A stretch of 64,000 nucleotides of DNA from positions 248,001-312,000 of the forward strand of contig CAWGHZ010000003.1 of NCBI GenBank assembly GCA_963822575.1. The letters are read 5' to 3'. The notes under the pieces are model-generated. The model made no database searches. It was given only the letters and a program-made list of their open reading frames with translations, and was not told the DNA's origin. Positions 43,201-52,278 of this stretch are shown one piece after another; position 1 is the first letter of the stretch; every line of letters begins with the position of its first letter. Both the position numbers and the translations under genes were made by a program. The stretch is from CAWGHZ01 sp963822575. GTDB lineage: Bacteria > Pseudomonadota > Alphaproteobacteria > MPNO01 > DASWLB01.

Positions 43201-44525
43201 TGCCGCTCACGCTCGTTGTGTTGCTCGGCGCCTGCCAGATGAACAAGGTAGCCCCGCATCCGCCGGCGAGGCAAGCGCCCCCGCCCACCACTGTGACCCC
43301 CGCCCCGCCGGCGACCCCCGCCCCGGCGCCCGGGGAGGCCGCGCCCTCCCCCTCGGTGACGCTGACCCCGCCGCCCGGTGTCAAGCAGATGGTGCCGGTC
43401 GCCCTTCTCGTGCCGCTCACGGGCAAGGACGCGGCCCTCGGCAATGACATTCTCGATGCCGCGTCGCTCGCCGTGTTCGACGTCGGCGGCGACACATTCC
43501 AAATTCTGCCGCGCGACACCGGCGGCAACGCCGAGCAGGCGCGGAAGGCCGTGGTCGACGCGCTTTCCTCCGGCGCGCGGCTCGTGCTCGGGCCCGTCTT
43601 CTCCCACGCTGTGGCCCAGGCGGCGCCGATCGCGGTGCAGCAGGGCATCAACGTCATCGCCTTCTCGAACGACAGCCAAGTCGCGGGGCACGGTACCTAT
43701 CTGCTGGGCCTCACGCCGCACCAGCAGATACGGCGCATCGTCGCCTACGCGCGCAGCCAGGGGCTCGGCCGCTTCGCCGCGCTCGTCCCCGACAACGCGT
43801 ACGGCCGCCGCGTCGAGCAGGACATGCGCGAGGCGGTGGCGACCAGCGGCGGCACGCTGCCGAAGGTCGCCGTCTACGCGCCCGACGGCTCCGACCTCAA
43901 TCCGGTGATCCGCAACCTCGCCAGCTACAATTCGCGGCGCGCCTCGCTCGAGGCGCAGAAGAAGGCACTCGCAGGTGCGGACGACGAAGTCTCGCGCGCG
44001 ACGCTGAAGCGGCTCGAATCGATGGACGCCGCGGGCGATCCGGGGTTCGACGCGCTGCTGATCCCCGAGGGCGGCGCGCGCCTCGGCGCCATCGCCGCCC
44101 TGCTGCCCTACTACGACATCGACCCGAAGCAGGTGCGCATCCTCGGCCTCGCCTCGTGGGGCGGGGCGAAGCTCGGCAACGAGCCGGCGCTGGTGGGAGG
44201 CTGGTACGTCGCCCAACCGCCGGACGCGCGCGACGGGTTCGACAAAAGGTTCCGCGACGCGTTTGGCCATGCGCCCGGCCCGCTCGCCTGGCTGGGGTAC
44301 GACGCCACCGCGCTCGCCGCCGTTCTGGCGCGCGCGCCGCGCGGGCCCGACTTCAGCCAGGCCGCGCTCACCCAGCCCAACGGCTATGCCGGCGCGGGCG
44401 GCATCTTCCGGCTGATGGCGGACGGCGAGGCGCAGACCGGCCTTGCGGTGCTCCAGGTCACACCGTCGGGCAGCAAGGTCATCAGCCCCGCCCCTTCCAC
44501 CTTCGCCGCCGTCCAGACGAACTGA
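43164..44525 (+). CDS. penicillin-binding protein activator (LppC/LpoA-like) lipoprotein
   Basis: 453 residues from ATG 43164 (GTG 43143 would add seven). The lipobox LLGAC is at about residue 24. A Pro/Ala linker is followed by a type I periplasmic-binding fold: VALLVPLTGKDAALGNDILDAASLAVFD, VLGPVFSHAVAQAAPIA, RFAALVPDNAYGRRVEQDM. This pattern is the LppC/LpoA or leucine-binding-like family in alphaproteobacteria, thought to act on peptidoglycan synthases. Divergent from rsmI, as is common. Confidence 0.82.
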   Translation: MHLTACRWAAATLPLTLVVLLGACQMNKVAPHPPARQAPPPTTVTPAPPATPAPAPGEAAPSPSVTLTPPPGVKQMVPVALLVPLTGKDAALGNDILDAASLAVFDVGGDTFQILPRDTGGNAEQARKAVVDALSSGARLVLGPVFSHAVAQAAPIAVQQGINVIAFSNDSQVAGHGTYLLGLTPHQQIRRIVAYARSQGLGRFAALVPDNAYGRRVEQDMREAVATSGGTLPKVAVYAPDGSDLNPVIRNLASYNSRRASLEAQKKALAGADDEVSRATLKRLESMDAAGDPGFDALLIPEGGARLGAIAALLPYYDIDPKQVRILGLASWGGAKLGNEPALVGGWYVAQPPDARDGFDKRFRDAFGHAPGPLAWLGYDATALAAVLARAPRGPDFSQAALTQPNGYAGAGGIFRLMADGEAQTGLAVLQVTPSGSKVISPAPSTFAAVQTN

Positions 44526-44566
44526 GCGAAGTTGACCGGCGGCGGGCGCGGGACCAAAGTCGCGCC

Positions 44567-45856
44567 ATGGGATTCCTGTGCCGCGACTGCTTCGGCGCGG
44601 CGCCCGCCGCGGACGGCGCGAACTGCGCCGCCTGCGGGTCGGCGCGCACGCTCCGCCATCCGGAGCTCGACGCGCTCACCGTCGCCCATCTCGATTGCGA
44701 CGCGTTCTACGCGTCCGTCGAGAAGCGCGACGATCCCTCGCTTGCCGATAAGCCGGTCATCGTCGGCGGGCGCGGCCGGCGCGGCGTGGCGCTGACCTGC
44801 TGCTACGTCGCCAGGCGCTACGGCGTGCGCTCGGCCATGCCGATGTTCCAGGCGCTCAAACTCTGCCCCGACGCCGTGGTCATCCCGCCCGACATGGACA
44901 AGTACGAAGAGGTCGCCGAGGACGTGCGTGCGGTGATGCGCGAGGTGACGCCGATCGTCGAGCCCGTCTCGGTGGACGAGGCCTATCTCGACCTCGCCGG
45001 CACCGAGCGGCTGCACGGCCGGTCGGCGGCGTCCTCGCTCGCCCGGCTCGCCAGCACGATCGAGGAGAGGATCGGCATCACCGTCTCCGTCGGGCTCGCA
45101 CCCAACAAGTACCTCGCGAAGGTGGCGTCGGATTTGGGCAAGCCGCGCGGCTTCGAGGTGATCGGGCGGGCGGAGGCGCCGTCCCGCCTCGCGCCCATGA
45201 AGGTGACGGTCCTGTCGGGCGTCGGGCCGGTGCTCGCCCGCAAGCTCGCCGACGACGGAATCGTGCAGATCGCCCAGATCCAGGAGATGACCGAGGACGA
45301 GCTGGTCGCGCGCTGCGGCGCCATCGGCCGGCGCCTCTACGACTGCGCCTGGGGGCGCGACCGGCGCGTGGTCGAGGCCGACGCCGGACGCAAGAGCCTG
45401 TCGTCGGAGACGACCTTCGCCGACGACCTGCGCGACACGGACGCGCTGGCGCGCATCCTGTGGGGCCAGGCGGAAAAGGTCTCGGCGCGGCTCAAGCGCG
45501 GCGGGCTCGCCGGGCGGTGCGTGACCGTGAAGCTCAAGACCACGGACTTCCGCATCCGCACCCGTGCCGTCACCCTGGCCCACCCGACCCAGCTTGCCGA
45601 CACGATCTTCCGCGCCGCGATGACCGCGCTGGCGCGCGAGGCCGACGGCACCGCCTTCCGCCTTCTCGGCGTCGGCGTCTCGCAATTCGCGCCCGTAGCC
45701 GACGCCGACCCGCCCGACCTCGCCGAGCCGGACGGTGCCCGCCGCGCCGCGGTCGAGCGCGCGATGGACCGGCTGCGCGCCCGCTACGGCGGCGAGGCGA
45801 TCGTCAAGGGCCGCCGCTTCGCAGCGCCCCCCGCGCGGCCCGGCCGGCATGGCTGA
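44567..45856 (+). CDS. dinB: DNA polymerase IV with N-terminal zinc-ribbon-like motif
   Basis: 429 residues. A short N-terminal C-R-D-C ... C-A-A-C motif (residues 5-25) looks like a zinc ribbon. The Y-family core follows: LDCDAFYASVEKRDDPSL, PVIVGGRGRRGVALTCCYVARRYGVRSAMP (family spacing), catalytic SVDEAYLDLAGT, then the little-finger domain. It copies damaged DNA. No GTTC-N7-GTTC box is seen just upstream. It overlaps the pqiA-like gene by eight bases. Confidence 0.92.
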   Translation: MGFLCRDCFGAAPAADGANCAACGSARTLRHPELDALTVAHLDCDAFYASVEKRDDPSLADKPVIVGGRGRRGVALTCCYVARRYGVRSAMPMFQALKLCPDAVVIPPDMDKYEEVAEDVRAVMREVTPIVEPVSVDEAYLDLAGTERLHGRSAASSLARLASTIEERIGITVSVGLAPNKYLAKVASDLGKPRGFEVIGRAEAPSRLAPMKVTVLSGVGPVLARKLADDGIVQIAQIQEMTEDELVARCGAIGRRLYDCAWGRDRRVVEADAGRKSLSSETTFADDLRDTDALARILWGQAEKVSARLKRGGLAGRCVTVKLKTTDFRIRTRAVTLAHPTQLADTIFRAAMTALAREADGTAFRLLGVGVSQFAPVADADPPDLAEPDGARRAAVERAMDRLRARYGGEAIVKGRRFAAPPARPGRHG

Positions 45857-46358
45857 CCGGCGCACCGCCGCGCTGTGCGCGCGCGGCTGGGACCGGCTGG
45901 TGCCCGTGGCCTTCGTGGCGGCGCTCGCGCTGCTCGCGGCCGGGCTGTGGTTCCCGGTAATGACGGTGAGTAGCTTCTTCGTGTTCTCGTCGGGCTTCTC
46001 GATCATCGAGAGCATCCGCGCGCTCTACGACGCGCAGGAATACCTGCTGTTCGCCGCGGTGTTGCTGTTCTCGGTGCTGTTCCCGATCTTCAAGCTGGTG
46101 AGCTGCCTCGCCTTGTGGTGGCTCGCCGACATCGACGGCGTGCTGTTCCGCCGCCTCGCCACCGCCATCGACACGCTGGGACGCTGGTCGATGCTCGACG
46201 TGTTCCTGCTCGCGATCCTGCTGGTCACGGTGCGGACCGCCTCGATCGGCGGGGCCAGCACCAATCTCGGGCTCTACCTGTTCGCCGGAGCCGTGGTGGT
46301 CTCGATGCTTTCGGTGCACTGGCTGCGCAAAGTCCGGCGCAGGCTGGCGGCGGGGTAG
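45849..46358 (+). CDS. paraquat-inducible protein A (PqiA) family membrane protein
   Basis: 169 residues with four membrane helices. It has the family features LVPVAFVAALALLAAGLWFPVMTV at the N-terminus and PIFKLVSCLALWW, and GRWSMLDVFLLAILLVTVR. It is a single PqiA half without the zinc-ribbon found in larger members. PqiA proteins take part in lipid transport or envelope integrity with MCE proteins; none is next to it here. Confidence 0.85.
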   Translation: MADRRTAALCARGWDRLVPVAFVAALALLAAGLWFPVMTVSSFFVFSSGFSIIESIRALYDAQEYLLFAAVLLFSVLFPIFKLVSCLALWWLADIDGVLFRRLATAIDTLGRWSMLDVFLLAILLVTVRTASIGGASTNLGLYLFAGAVVVSMLSVHWLRKVRRRLAAG

Positions 46359-46366
46359 GCGCGGCT

Positions 46367-47500
46367 TTAGGCGAGCTTGGCGAAGTCGGCGGTGTCGGGG
46401 CCCAGCTTGCCGATCAGGTAGGCGAGGTTCTCCTCGCCCAGCGCCGCCTCCTCGCCGGGCGCGAGGCGCGTGAGCACACGCTCGATGACGCGGCGGCGGA
46501 ACCGCTCGCGGTCGCTCTCGCCGCCGTCGTGCGCCACCTCGCGGCACGCCTCGATGCCGGCCTTGAGCGCGGGCACCATCGTCTCCGCTAGTCCCGCCTT
46601 CTTGGCCAGCGCGCGCAGCCCGAGCCCGCCATCGTCGTGGATCAGCCGGCCCGCGTTGGCCGGCGGGATCCCGGCAAGCCGCGCGAGAGACGATTCGAAG
46701 AACGCGATGTCGCCCATGCACAGCGCCCTGAGCACGATGGAGGGCGTAAGCCGGCGGTTGGCGTATAGCTCGGCGACCAGCGCCTCGGCCTCCGAGCGGT
46801 CGCCGCCGCCGGCGAACAGGCCGAGGGCCGTGCGTTCGCGGCTCTGCAGGATGGCGTCGCTCGCCGTCGCGCCGGACACTTCGTGCCGGGCGAGGAGATG
46901 CATGCGGAGCTTGCCGGAGACGAGCCCGATCAGCCGCTCGGCCACGCCCACGGGCAGGCGGGTGCGCAGGGCCATGGCGCGGCTGACCGCCTCGTTTTCG
47001 CCGAACGAGTCGAGCGCCTTCTGCAGCGCCTGCTCCGACAGCTCCGCGCCGGCATTGGCCATCAGCGCGGCCGTCACCTCCTCGTCCCCGCCGTCGACCA
47101 GCGCGTCGGCGACCAGCGCCGAGACGGCGGGCCTGGCCGTGACGGCCTTGCGCTTGGCGCGGCCGGATTTGCGCACCACGTCGATCAAATCCTCGTCGGT
47201 GAGCACGGTCGAGGTGCGCAGCACCGGGAGCGCGACCGAATCCACGTCGTCGGCGAGGGCGCGCACCACGTCGCGCGCGACGTCGGGACAATCGTAAAGT
47301 TCGCCGGCCAGGGATTCGCGGACCAAAGTGTCCGAGTCGCGCACCATCACGCGGAAGATCTCTTCCGCCATGTGGCGCTCGCGAGCGTTCAGCGTGCCGG
47401 CCGTGTATTCGCCCGCAATCTTGCGCGCGGCGCCGGCCCGACTTGTGGCCGAACGGTCCTGCAGCAGCCTTCGGACATCGGCTTCACTGAGCTGCGGCAT
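46367..47500 (-). CDS. DUF2336 domain protein
   Basis: 377 residues, all helical and HEAT-like: LSEADVRRLLQDRSATSRAGAARKIAGEY, EEIFRVMVRDSDTLVRESLAGELYDCPDVARDVVRALADD (family spacing), and LRTSTVLTDEDLIDVVRKSG. The family is specific to alphaproteobacteria and has no established function. It is transcribed away from the cytochrome gene; a CtrA-type box lies 58 bases upstream. Confidence 0.8.
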   Translation of the reverse strand: MPQLSEADVRRLLQDRSATSRAGAARKIAGEYTAGTLNARERHMAEEIFRVMVRDSDTLVRESLAGELYDCPDVARDVVRALADDVDSVALPVLRTSTVLTDEDLIDVVRKSGRAKRKAVTARPAVSALVADALVDGGDEEVTAALMANAGAELSEQALQKALDSFGENEAVSRAMALRTRLPVGVAERLIGLVSGKLRMHLLARHEVSGATASDAILQSRERTALGLFAGGGDRSEAEALVAELYANRRLTPSIVLRALCMGDIAFFESSLARLAGIPPANAGRLIHDDGGLGLRALAKKAGLAETMVPALKAGIEACREVAHDGGESDRERFRRRVIERVLTRLAPGEEAALGEENLAYLIGKLGPDTADFAKLA

Positions 47501-47557
47501 CGTACTCCAGGCGGGGCCAATAGGCGGTCCCTCGCCCGCGATCCTCGCGCAACAGGC

Positions 47558-47573
47558 TTAACCGCCGGTTAAC
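47558..47573. promoter_or_regulatory. CtrA box between the DUF2336 and cytochrome c genes
   Basis: TTAA-CCGCCGG-TTAAC matches the full CtrA consensus TTAA-N7-TTAAC and is also palindromic (GTTAACCGgCGGTTAA on the other strand). Position favours control of the DUF2336 gene (start 47500), but the divergent cytochrome gene (47675) could also respond. Confidence 0.6.
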
Positions 47574-47674
47574 GGCGCCGGGCAGTGCGGCGGCGCGACG
47601 CCTTGACGCGGCGGCGGGCCGCGGCTAAGGGCAGGGCGCCGCGCGACCGCGCGCAACGATCCCGGGAGAGCCGC

Positions 47675-48061
47675 ATGTTCCGCGCCGTGACGACCGCCTT
47701 CGCCCTCTCTGCCCTCGCCGTGGCGGCCGCCGCGCCGGGCGCGCCGGCGGCCGATCTCGCCGCGGGCAAGCAGGCATTCAACAAATGCCGCGCCTGCCAC
47801 AGCCTGGAGAAGGGCAAGAACGTGATCGGGCCGAGCCTGTACGGGCTGATCGGGCGCAAGGCCGGGACCGCGCCGGGTTTCAACTACACCGAGGCGAACA
47901 AGAAATCGGGCATCGTGTGGACCGAGGAGACGCTGATGCGCTACCTCGAGAAGCCGCAGGCGATGGTGCCCGGCACCAAGATGATCTTCGCCGGCATCCG
48001 CTCGAAGGTGGAGCGCGAGAACCTGATCGCCTTCCTCAAGGAAGCCACCAAGCCGAAGTGA
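47675..48061 (+). CDS. class I soluble cytochrome c (c2/c550 type)
   Basis: 128 residues. A signal peptide ends APA-A near 26. The heme site is C38-R-A-C41-H42, and the sixth ligand is M103 in VPGTKMIFAGI. The fold matches mitochondrial-type cytochrome c (FNKCRACHSLEKGKNVIGPSLYGLIGRKAG by family spacing). It carries electrons in the periplasm between the bc1 complex and oxidases. Confidence 0.93.
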   Translation: MFRAVTTAFALSALAVAAAAPGAPAADLAAGKQAFNKCRACHSLEKGKNVIGPSLYGLIGRKAGTAPGFNYTEANKKSGIVWTEETLMRYLEKPQAMVPGTKMIFAGIRSKVERENLIAFLKEATKPK

Positions 48062-48132
48062 GCCGGCGCCGCGTTGCCAGCGTCCGGGGCGCGCGATAGA
48101 TTGGCCGCCCCACCCTGGCCGAGGGGCGCGCC

Positions 48133-48648
48133 ATGAACGTCAAGGAACATATCCGCGGCATCCCCAACTTCCCCAAGCCGGGGATCCTGTTCTACGACAT
48201 CTCGACCCTCTTGCGTCAGGGCGAGGCGTTCCGGGCGACCATCGACCGGCTGGCCGAGGCGGTCGGCAAGCACAAGCCGGACCGGCTGATCGGCATCGAA
48301 TTGCGCGGCTTCCTGGTGGCGGCGCCGGTCGCTTACGCGCTCGGCATCGGCTTCGTGATGATCCGTAAGAAGGAGAAGCTGCCGGGCGAGACGCTGGCCT
48401 ACACCTACGCGCTCGAATACGGCACCGACACCATCGAGTGCCAGGCCGACGCGGTGGAGCGCGGCCAGAAGGTGGTGGTGCTGGACGATTTGCTGGCGAC
48501 CGGGGGCACCGCGGCGGCGGCCATCGAGCTGATGCGCAAGCTCGGCGCCGACGTGAGGGGTGCGGCCTTCATCATCGAGTTGGCGGCATTGCACGGAAGG
48601 TCGCGGCTCGACGTGCCGGTCACCGCGCTCGCGACCTACGAGGAATGA
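48133..48648 (+). CDS. apt: adenine phosphoribosyltransferase
   Basis: 171 residues, normal length. It joins adenine and PRPP to AMP in purine salvage. The PRPP loop VVVLDDLLATGGTAAAA is at about 115-131. Family stretches are IPNFPKPGILFYDISTLL and GIELRGFLVAAPVAYALG. It follows the cytochrome c gene by 71 bases, a frequent pairing in this class. Confidence 0.95.
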   Translation: MNVKEHIRGIPNFPKPGILFYDISTLLRQGEAFRATIDRLAEAVGKHKPDRLIGIELRGFLVAAPVAYALGIGFVMIRKKEKLPGETLAYTYALEYGTDTIECQADAVERGQKVVVLDDLLATGGTAAAAIELMRKLGADVRGAAFIIELAALHGRSRLDVPVTALATYEE

Positions 48649-48712
48649 GCGCGCCACCCTTGCACCGGGCGCGCTTGCCGGCCCGCCCCTTCCCCGCCAT
48701 GATCCGCCGGCC

Positions 48713-49900
48713 ATGAACGCGACCCGGCGCAACGTCTTCGTCCTTGCCACCTGCCAGATGCTGTTCGGCGCGTCGCGCTCGCTGCTGATCGCGACGGCGC
48801 CGCTGGTCGCATACGCCATCGGCCCGAACAAGGCGCTGGCGACCCTGCCGACCTCGCTGGTGATCGTCGGCACCGCGCTGATGACCATCCCGGCCTCGCT
48901 GTTCATGCGCCGGGCCGGCCGCCGCGCCGGGTTCCTGGTCGGCACGGCGATCGCAGCCATCGGCGGGGCGATCTGCGCCTATGCCGCGCTGCATGCCGCG
49001 TTCTGGCCGTTCGCGGCGGGCGCGTTCCTCTTCGGCACCGCGGCGGGGTTCGCGCAGCTCTACCGCTTCGCCGCGGCCGATACGGCCGGCCCCGACTACC
49101 GCTCCAAGGCGATTTCGCTGGTGCTGGCGGGGGGCGTGGTCGCGGCGTTCGTCGGGCCCGAGCTCGCCAAGGCGGGCAAGGACATGATCGCGAACGCCGA
49201 GTTCGCGGGGAGCTACGTGCTCCTGATCGGGGTGACGGCGCTGAGCGCGCTCGTCCTCTACTTCCTCCGCATCCCGCGCCTGACCCGGGCCGAGCGCGAG
49301 GGGCCGCAGCGGCCCCTTTCGGTCATCATGACCCAGCCCATCTTCATCGCCGCGACCGTGGCCGCCGCCATCTCCCAGGGTGTGATGAGCTTCCTGATGA
49401 CGGCGACGCCGATCGCCATGCGCGAGTGCAGCTATCCGTTCTCCGACACGGCGCTGGTGATCGAGTGGCACATCTTCGCCATGTTCGCGCCGGGCTTCGT
49501 CACCGGCTCGCTGATCCGCCGCTTCGGCGAGGTGCGGATCATCACCTGCGGGATTCTGCTGCAGCTCGTCTGCGTGGGGTTCGCGCTGTCGGGCCAAAGC
49601 GTGATGAATTTCTGGGCGGCGATGGTGCTGCTGGGCCTCGGCTGGAACTTCGCCTTCACCGGCGGCACCTCGCTGATGACCCAGGCCTACACGGTATCCG
49701 AGCGCGCCAAGGCGCAGGGCGCGACCAACTTCATCATCTATGCCTTCGTCGCGCTTCTGTCGCTCTCCTCCGGCGCACTGATCCACTATTTCGGCTGGCT
49801 CTGGGTCAATCTCGGCGCGCTGCCGCTGATCGCGGTCTCGGGAATCTCCATCCTCTGGTACGCCGAGCGCGGCCGCCGCCCCGAGGTGCTGGCGTCGTAG
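48713..49900 (+). CDS. MFS transporter
   Basis: 395 residues with 12 membrane helices. The loop 2-3 motif is degenerate (LFMRRAGRRAGFLVG), as in the YbfB/riboflavin-like branch, and helix five has AAGFAQLYRFAAADTAGPDYRSKAISLVLAGG. Substrate unknown. It stands 64 bases after apt and 46 before the ABC ATPase. Confidence 0.85.
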   Translation: MNATRRNVFVLATCQMLFGASRSLLIATAPLVAYAIGPNKALATLPTSLVIVGTALMTIPASLFMRRAGRRAGFLVGTAIAAIGGAICAYAALHAAFWPFAAGAFLFGTAAGFAQLYRFAAADTAGPDYRSKAISLVLAGGVVAAFVGPELAKAGKDMIANAEFAGSYVLLIGVTALSALVLYFLRIPRLTRAEREGPQRPLSVIMTQPIFIAATVAAAISQGVMSFLMTATPIAMRECSYPFSDTALVIEWHIFAMFAPGFVTGSLIRRFGEVRIITCGILLQLVCVGFALSGQSVMNFWAAMVLLGLGWNFAFTGGTSLMTQAYTVSERAKAQGATNFIIYAFVALLSLSSGALIHYFGWLWVNLGALPLIAVSGISILWYAERGRRPEVLAS

Positions 49901-49946
49901 GCATGTAAGGGTCGCGCGCCCGGCTTGGTCTGTTACACTGCGGCGG

Positions 49947-50699
49947 ATGTTCGTCCTCAAGAACGTCTCGAAATCCTATGGCGACAATGTCGCCGTCGCC
50001 CCGCTCGACGTCGAGTTCGAGCGCGGCCGGACGTCCGTGGTGATCGGGCCGTCGGGCTGCGGCAAGTCCACGCTGATTCGGCTCCTGATCGGGCTGATCG
50101 CGCCGTCCTCGGGCGAGGTGCTGTTCGAGGGCGAGGCGGTCACCGCGGAGAGCGCGCCCCGGCTGCGCCGGCGGATGGGCTACGTCATCCAGGACGGCGG
50201 GCTGTTCCCGCACCTCACCGCGCGCGGCAACGCGGCGCTGATGGCGCGCCATATCGGCTGGGAGCCCGAGCGGATCGATGCGCGGCTCGAGGCGCTGTGC
50301 CAGCTCACCCACTTCCCGGCCGACGGGCTCGCGCGCTACCCGGCGGAGCTTTCGGGCGGCCAGCAGCAGCGCGTGGCACTGATGCGCGCCCTGATGCTCG
50401 AGCCCGACGTGCTGCTGCTCGACGAGCCCCTGGGCGCGCTCGACCCGATGATCCGCTACGAGCTGCAGACCGAGCTGCGCGACATCTTCCGCGAGCTGGG
50501 CGCCACCGTGGTGATCGTCACCCACGACATGGGCGAGGCGGCCTATTTCGGCGACACGATCGTCTTGCTGCGCGACGGGCAGGTGGTGCAGTCGGGCACG
50601 CCCGCCGACCTGGTGCAGCACCCCGCCGACCCGTTCGTCGAGCGCTTCGTCACCGCCCAGCGCGGCCTCGCCGACGTGATGGCCGAGGTGGGGCGGTGA
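49947..50699 (+). CDS. osmoprotectant-type ABC transporter ATPase
   Basis: 250 residues. Walker A GPSGCGKS (37-44), Q-loop VIQDGG, signature LSGGQQQRVALMRAL, Walker B VLLLDEPLGALDP and the switch His in VTHDMGEA. The VIQDGGLFPHLT stretch and the QDGG form fit the OpuCA/OsmV (glycine betaine/choline) family, but without the CBS tail. The stop overlaps the GTG of the fused binding protein-permease gene. Confidence 0.9.
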   Translation: MFVLKNVSKSYGDNVAVAPLDVEFERGRTSVVIGPSGCGKSTLIRLLIGLIAPSSGEVLFEGEAVTAESAPRLRRRMGYVIQDGGLFPHLTARGNAALMARHIGWEPERIDARLEALCQLTHFPADGLARYPAELSGGQQQRVALMRALMLEPDVLLLDEPLGALDPMIRYELQTELRDIFRELGATVVIVTHDMGEAAYFGDTIVLLRDGQVVQSGTPADLVQHPADPFVERFVTAQRGLADVMAEVGR

Positions 50700-52197
50700 G
50701 GCGGTTCGCGCTCGTCGCCCTCGCCTTGCTCGTCTGCGCCGCCGGCGCGGCCCGCGCGGCCGAGGGGCCGGAGGTGGTGATCGGCTCGAAGAAATTCACC
50801 GAGTCGGTGATCCTCGGCCAGATCGTCGCCGACCTCGCCCGCGCCGCGGGCGCCGAGGTGCGCCACCGGCGCGAGCTGGGCGGCACGCGCGTGCTGTGGG
50901 GCGCGCTCCTCGGCGGCGACATCGACGCCTATCCGGAATACACCGGCACGCTGACCCGCGAGATCCTGGCCAACGAACACGTCACGTCCGAGGCGCAACT
51001 GCGGCAGGCGCTGGACGCGCGCGGCGTCGTGATGGGCAGGCCGATCGGCTTCAACAACACCTATGCCGTCGGCATGAAGCGCGAGCGGGCCAAGGCGCTC
51101 GGCATCGAGACGATCTCCGATCTGCGCGCGCATCCGGATCTGCAGCTTCGGATTCAACAACGAGTTCCTCGACCGCGCCGACGGCTGGCCCGGCCTCAAG
51201 GCGTTCTACAATTTGCCGCAGACGAACGTGACCGGGCTCGACCACGATCTCGCCTATCGCGGGCTCGCCGCGGGCGACGTGGACGCGACCGACGTCTACA
51301 CGACCGACGCCGAGATTCCGTACTACCACTTGGCGGTCCTCAAGGACGACAAGCACTACTTCCCGGTCTACGACGCGGTGCTGCTGTACCGGAAGGATCT
51401 GATCCGGCGCGCGCCCAAGGCCGTCGCGGCGTTCGCCCGGCTCGGGGGCGCCATCGACGCGGACCAAATGCGCGCGATGAACGAGAAGGTGAAGATCGAG
51501 CGCGTGCCCGACGTGAAGGTCGCCGCCGCCTTCGTTGCCCAGAGCTTCGGCATCCAGGCCGCCACGCGGACCGACACGATCTGGACGCGCCTCTGGCGCA
51601 ACACGATCGACCATCTGACCCTGGTCGCGATCTCGCTCGGCGGGGCGATCCTGGTGGCGGTGCCGCTCGGAATCTTCGCCGCGCGCCGGCGCGATGTCGG
51701 CCAGGTTGTGCTGGGCGTCGACCGGCATATTGCAGACCATCCCGTCGCTCGCTTTGTTCGTGTTCATGATCCCGGTGCTGGGGATCGGCGGGCCGCCCGC
51801 CATCGTCGCGCTGTTCCTCTATTCGCTGCTGCCGATCGTTCGGAACACCCATGCGGGGCTCGTCGGCATCGCGCCCTCGGTGCGCGAATCGGCCGAGGCG
51901 CTGGGCCTTTCGTCGGGCGCCCGGCTTCGCATCGTCGAACTGCCGCTGGCCATGCGCTCGATCCTGGCCGGCATCAAGACCTCGGCGGTGATCAACGTCG
52001 GGACGGCGACGCTCGGCGCGCTGATCGGCGCCGGCGGCTACGGCCAACCGATCCTGACCGGCATCCGGCTCGACGATATCGGGCTGATCCTCGAGGGCGC
52101 GATCCCCGCCGCCGCTCTGGCGCTAATCGTGCAAGGCCTGTTCGAGCTGGGCGAGCGGCTGGTCGTGCCGCGCGGCCTGCGCCTCAGGCGCGCGTGA
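50696..52197 (+). CDS. fused substrate-binding protein/permease of an osmoprotectant ABC transporter, frame broken twice
   Basis: GTG 50696 starts a signal peptide (RFALVALALLVCAAGAARAA). A periplasmic-binding domain of the OpuAC/OsmX type follows: VVIGSKKFTESVILGQIVADLA, LGGDIDAYPEYTGTLT. After one shift near 51146 it continues FGFNNEFLDRADGWPGLKAFYNLPQTNVTGLDHDLAYRG (read in pieces), then the permease NTIDHLTLVAISLGGAILVAVPLGI. After a second shift at GGG 51713-51715 it continues STGILQTIPSLALFVFMIPVLG and the EAA-like loop. Both shifts are one extra base; total length is 3n+2. Repaired, it is about 499 residues, binding domain first and permease second. Confidence 0.85.
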
Positions 52198-52278
52198 TCG
52201 TCGTCACACGCGCTTTCGCCGGCATCTGCTATTATTCCCATCCGGTCCCGTGACGGGACCGCGGACGGGGGCGCAATC

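Noticed and set aside
51694..52197. A separate permease gene starting at ATG 51694
   Set aside because: Its first residues are out-of-frame code of the preceding helix; the continuous binding-protein/permease product is recovered by dropping one G.
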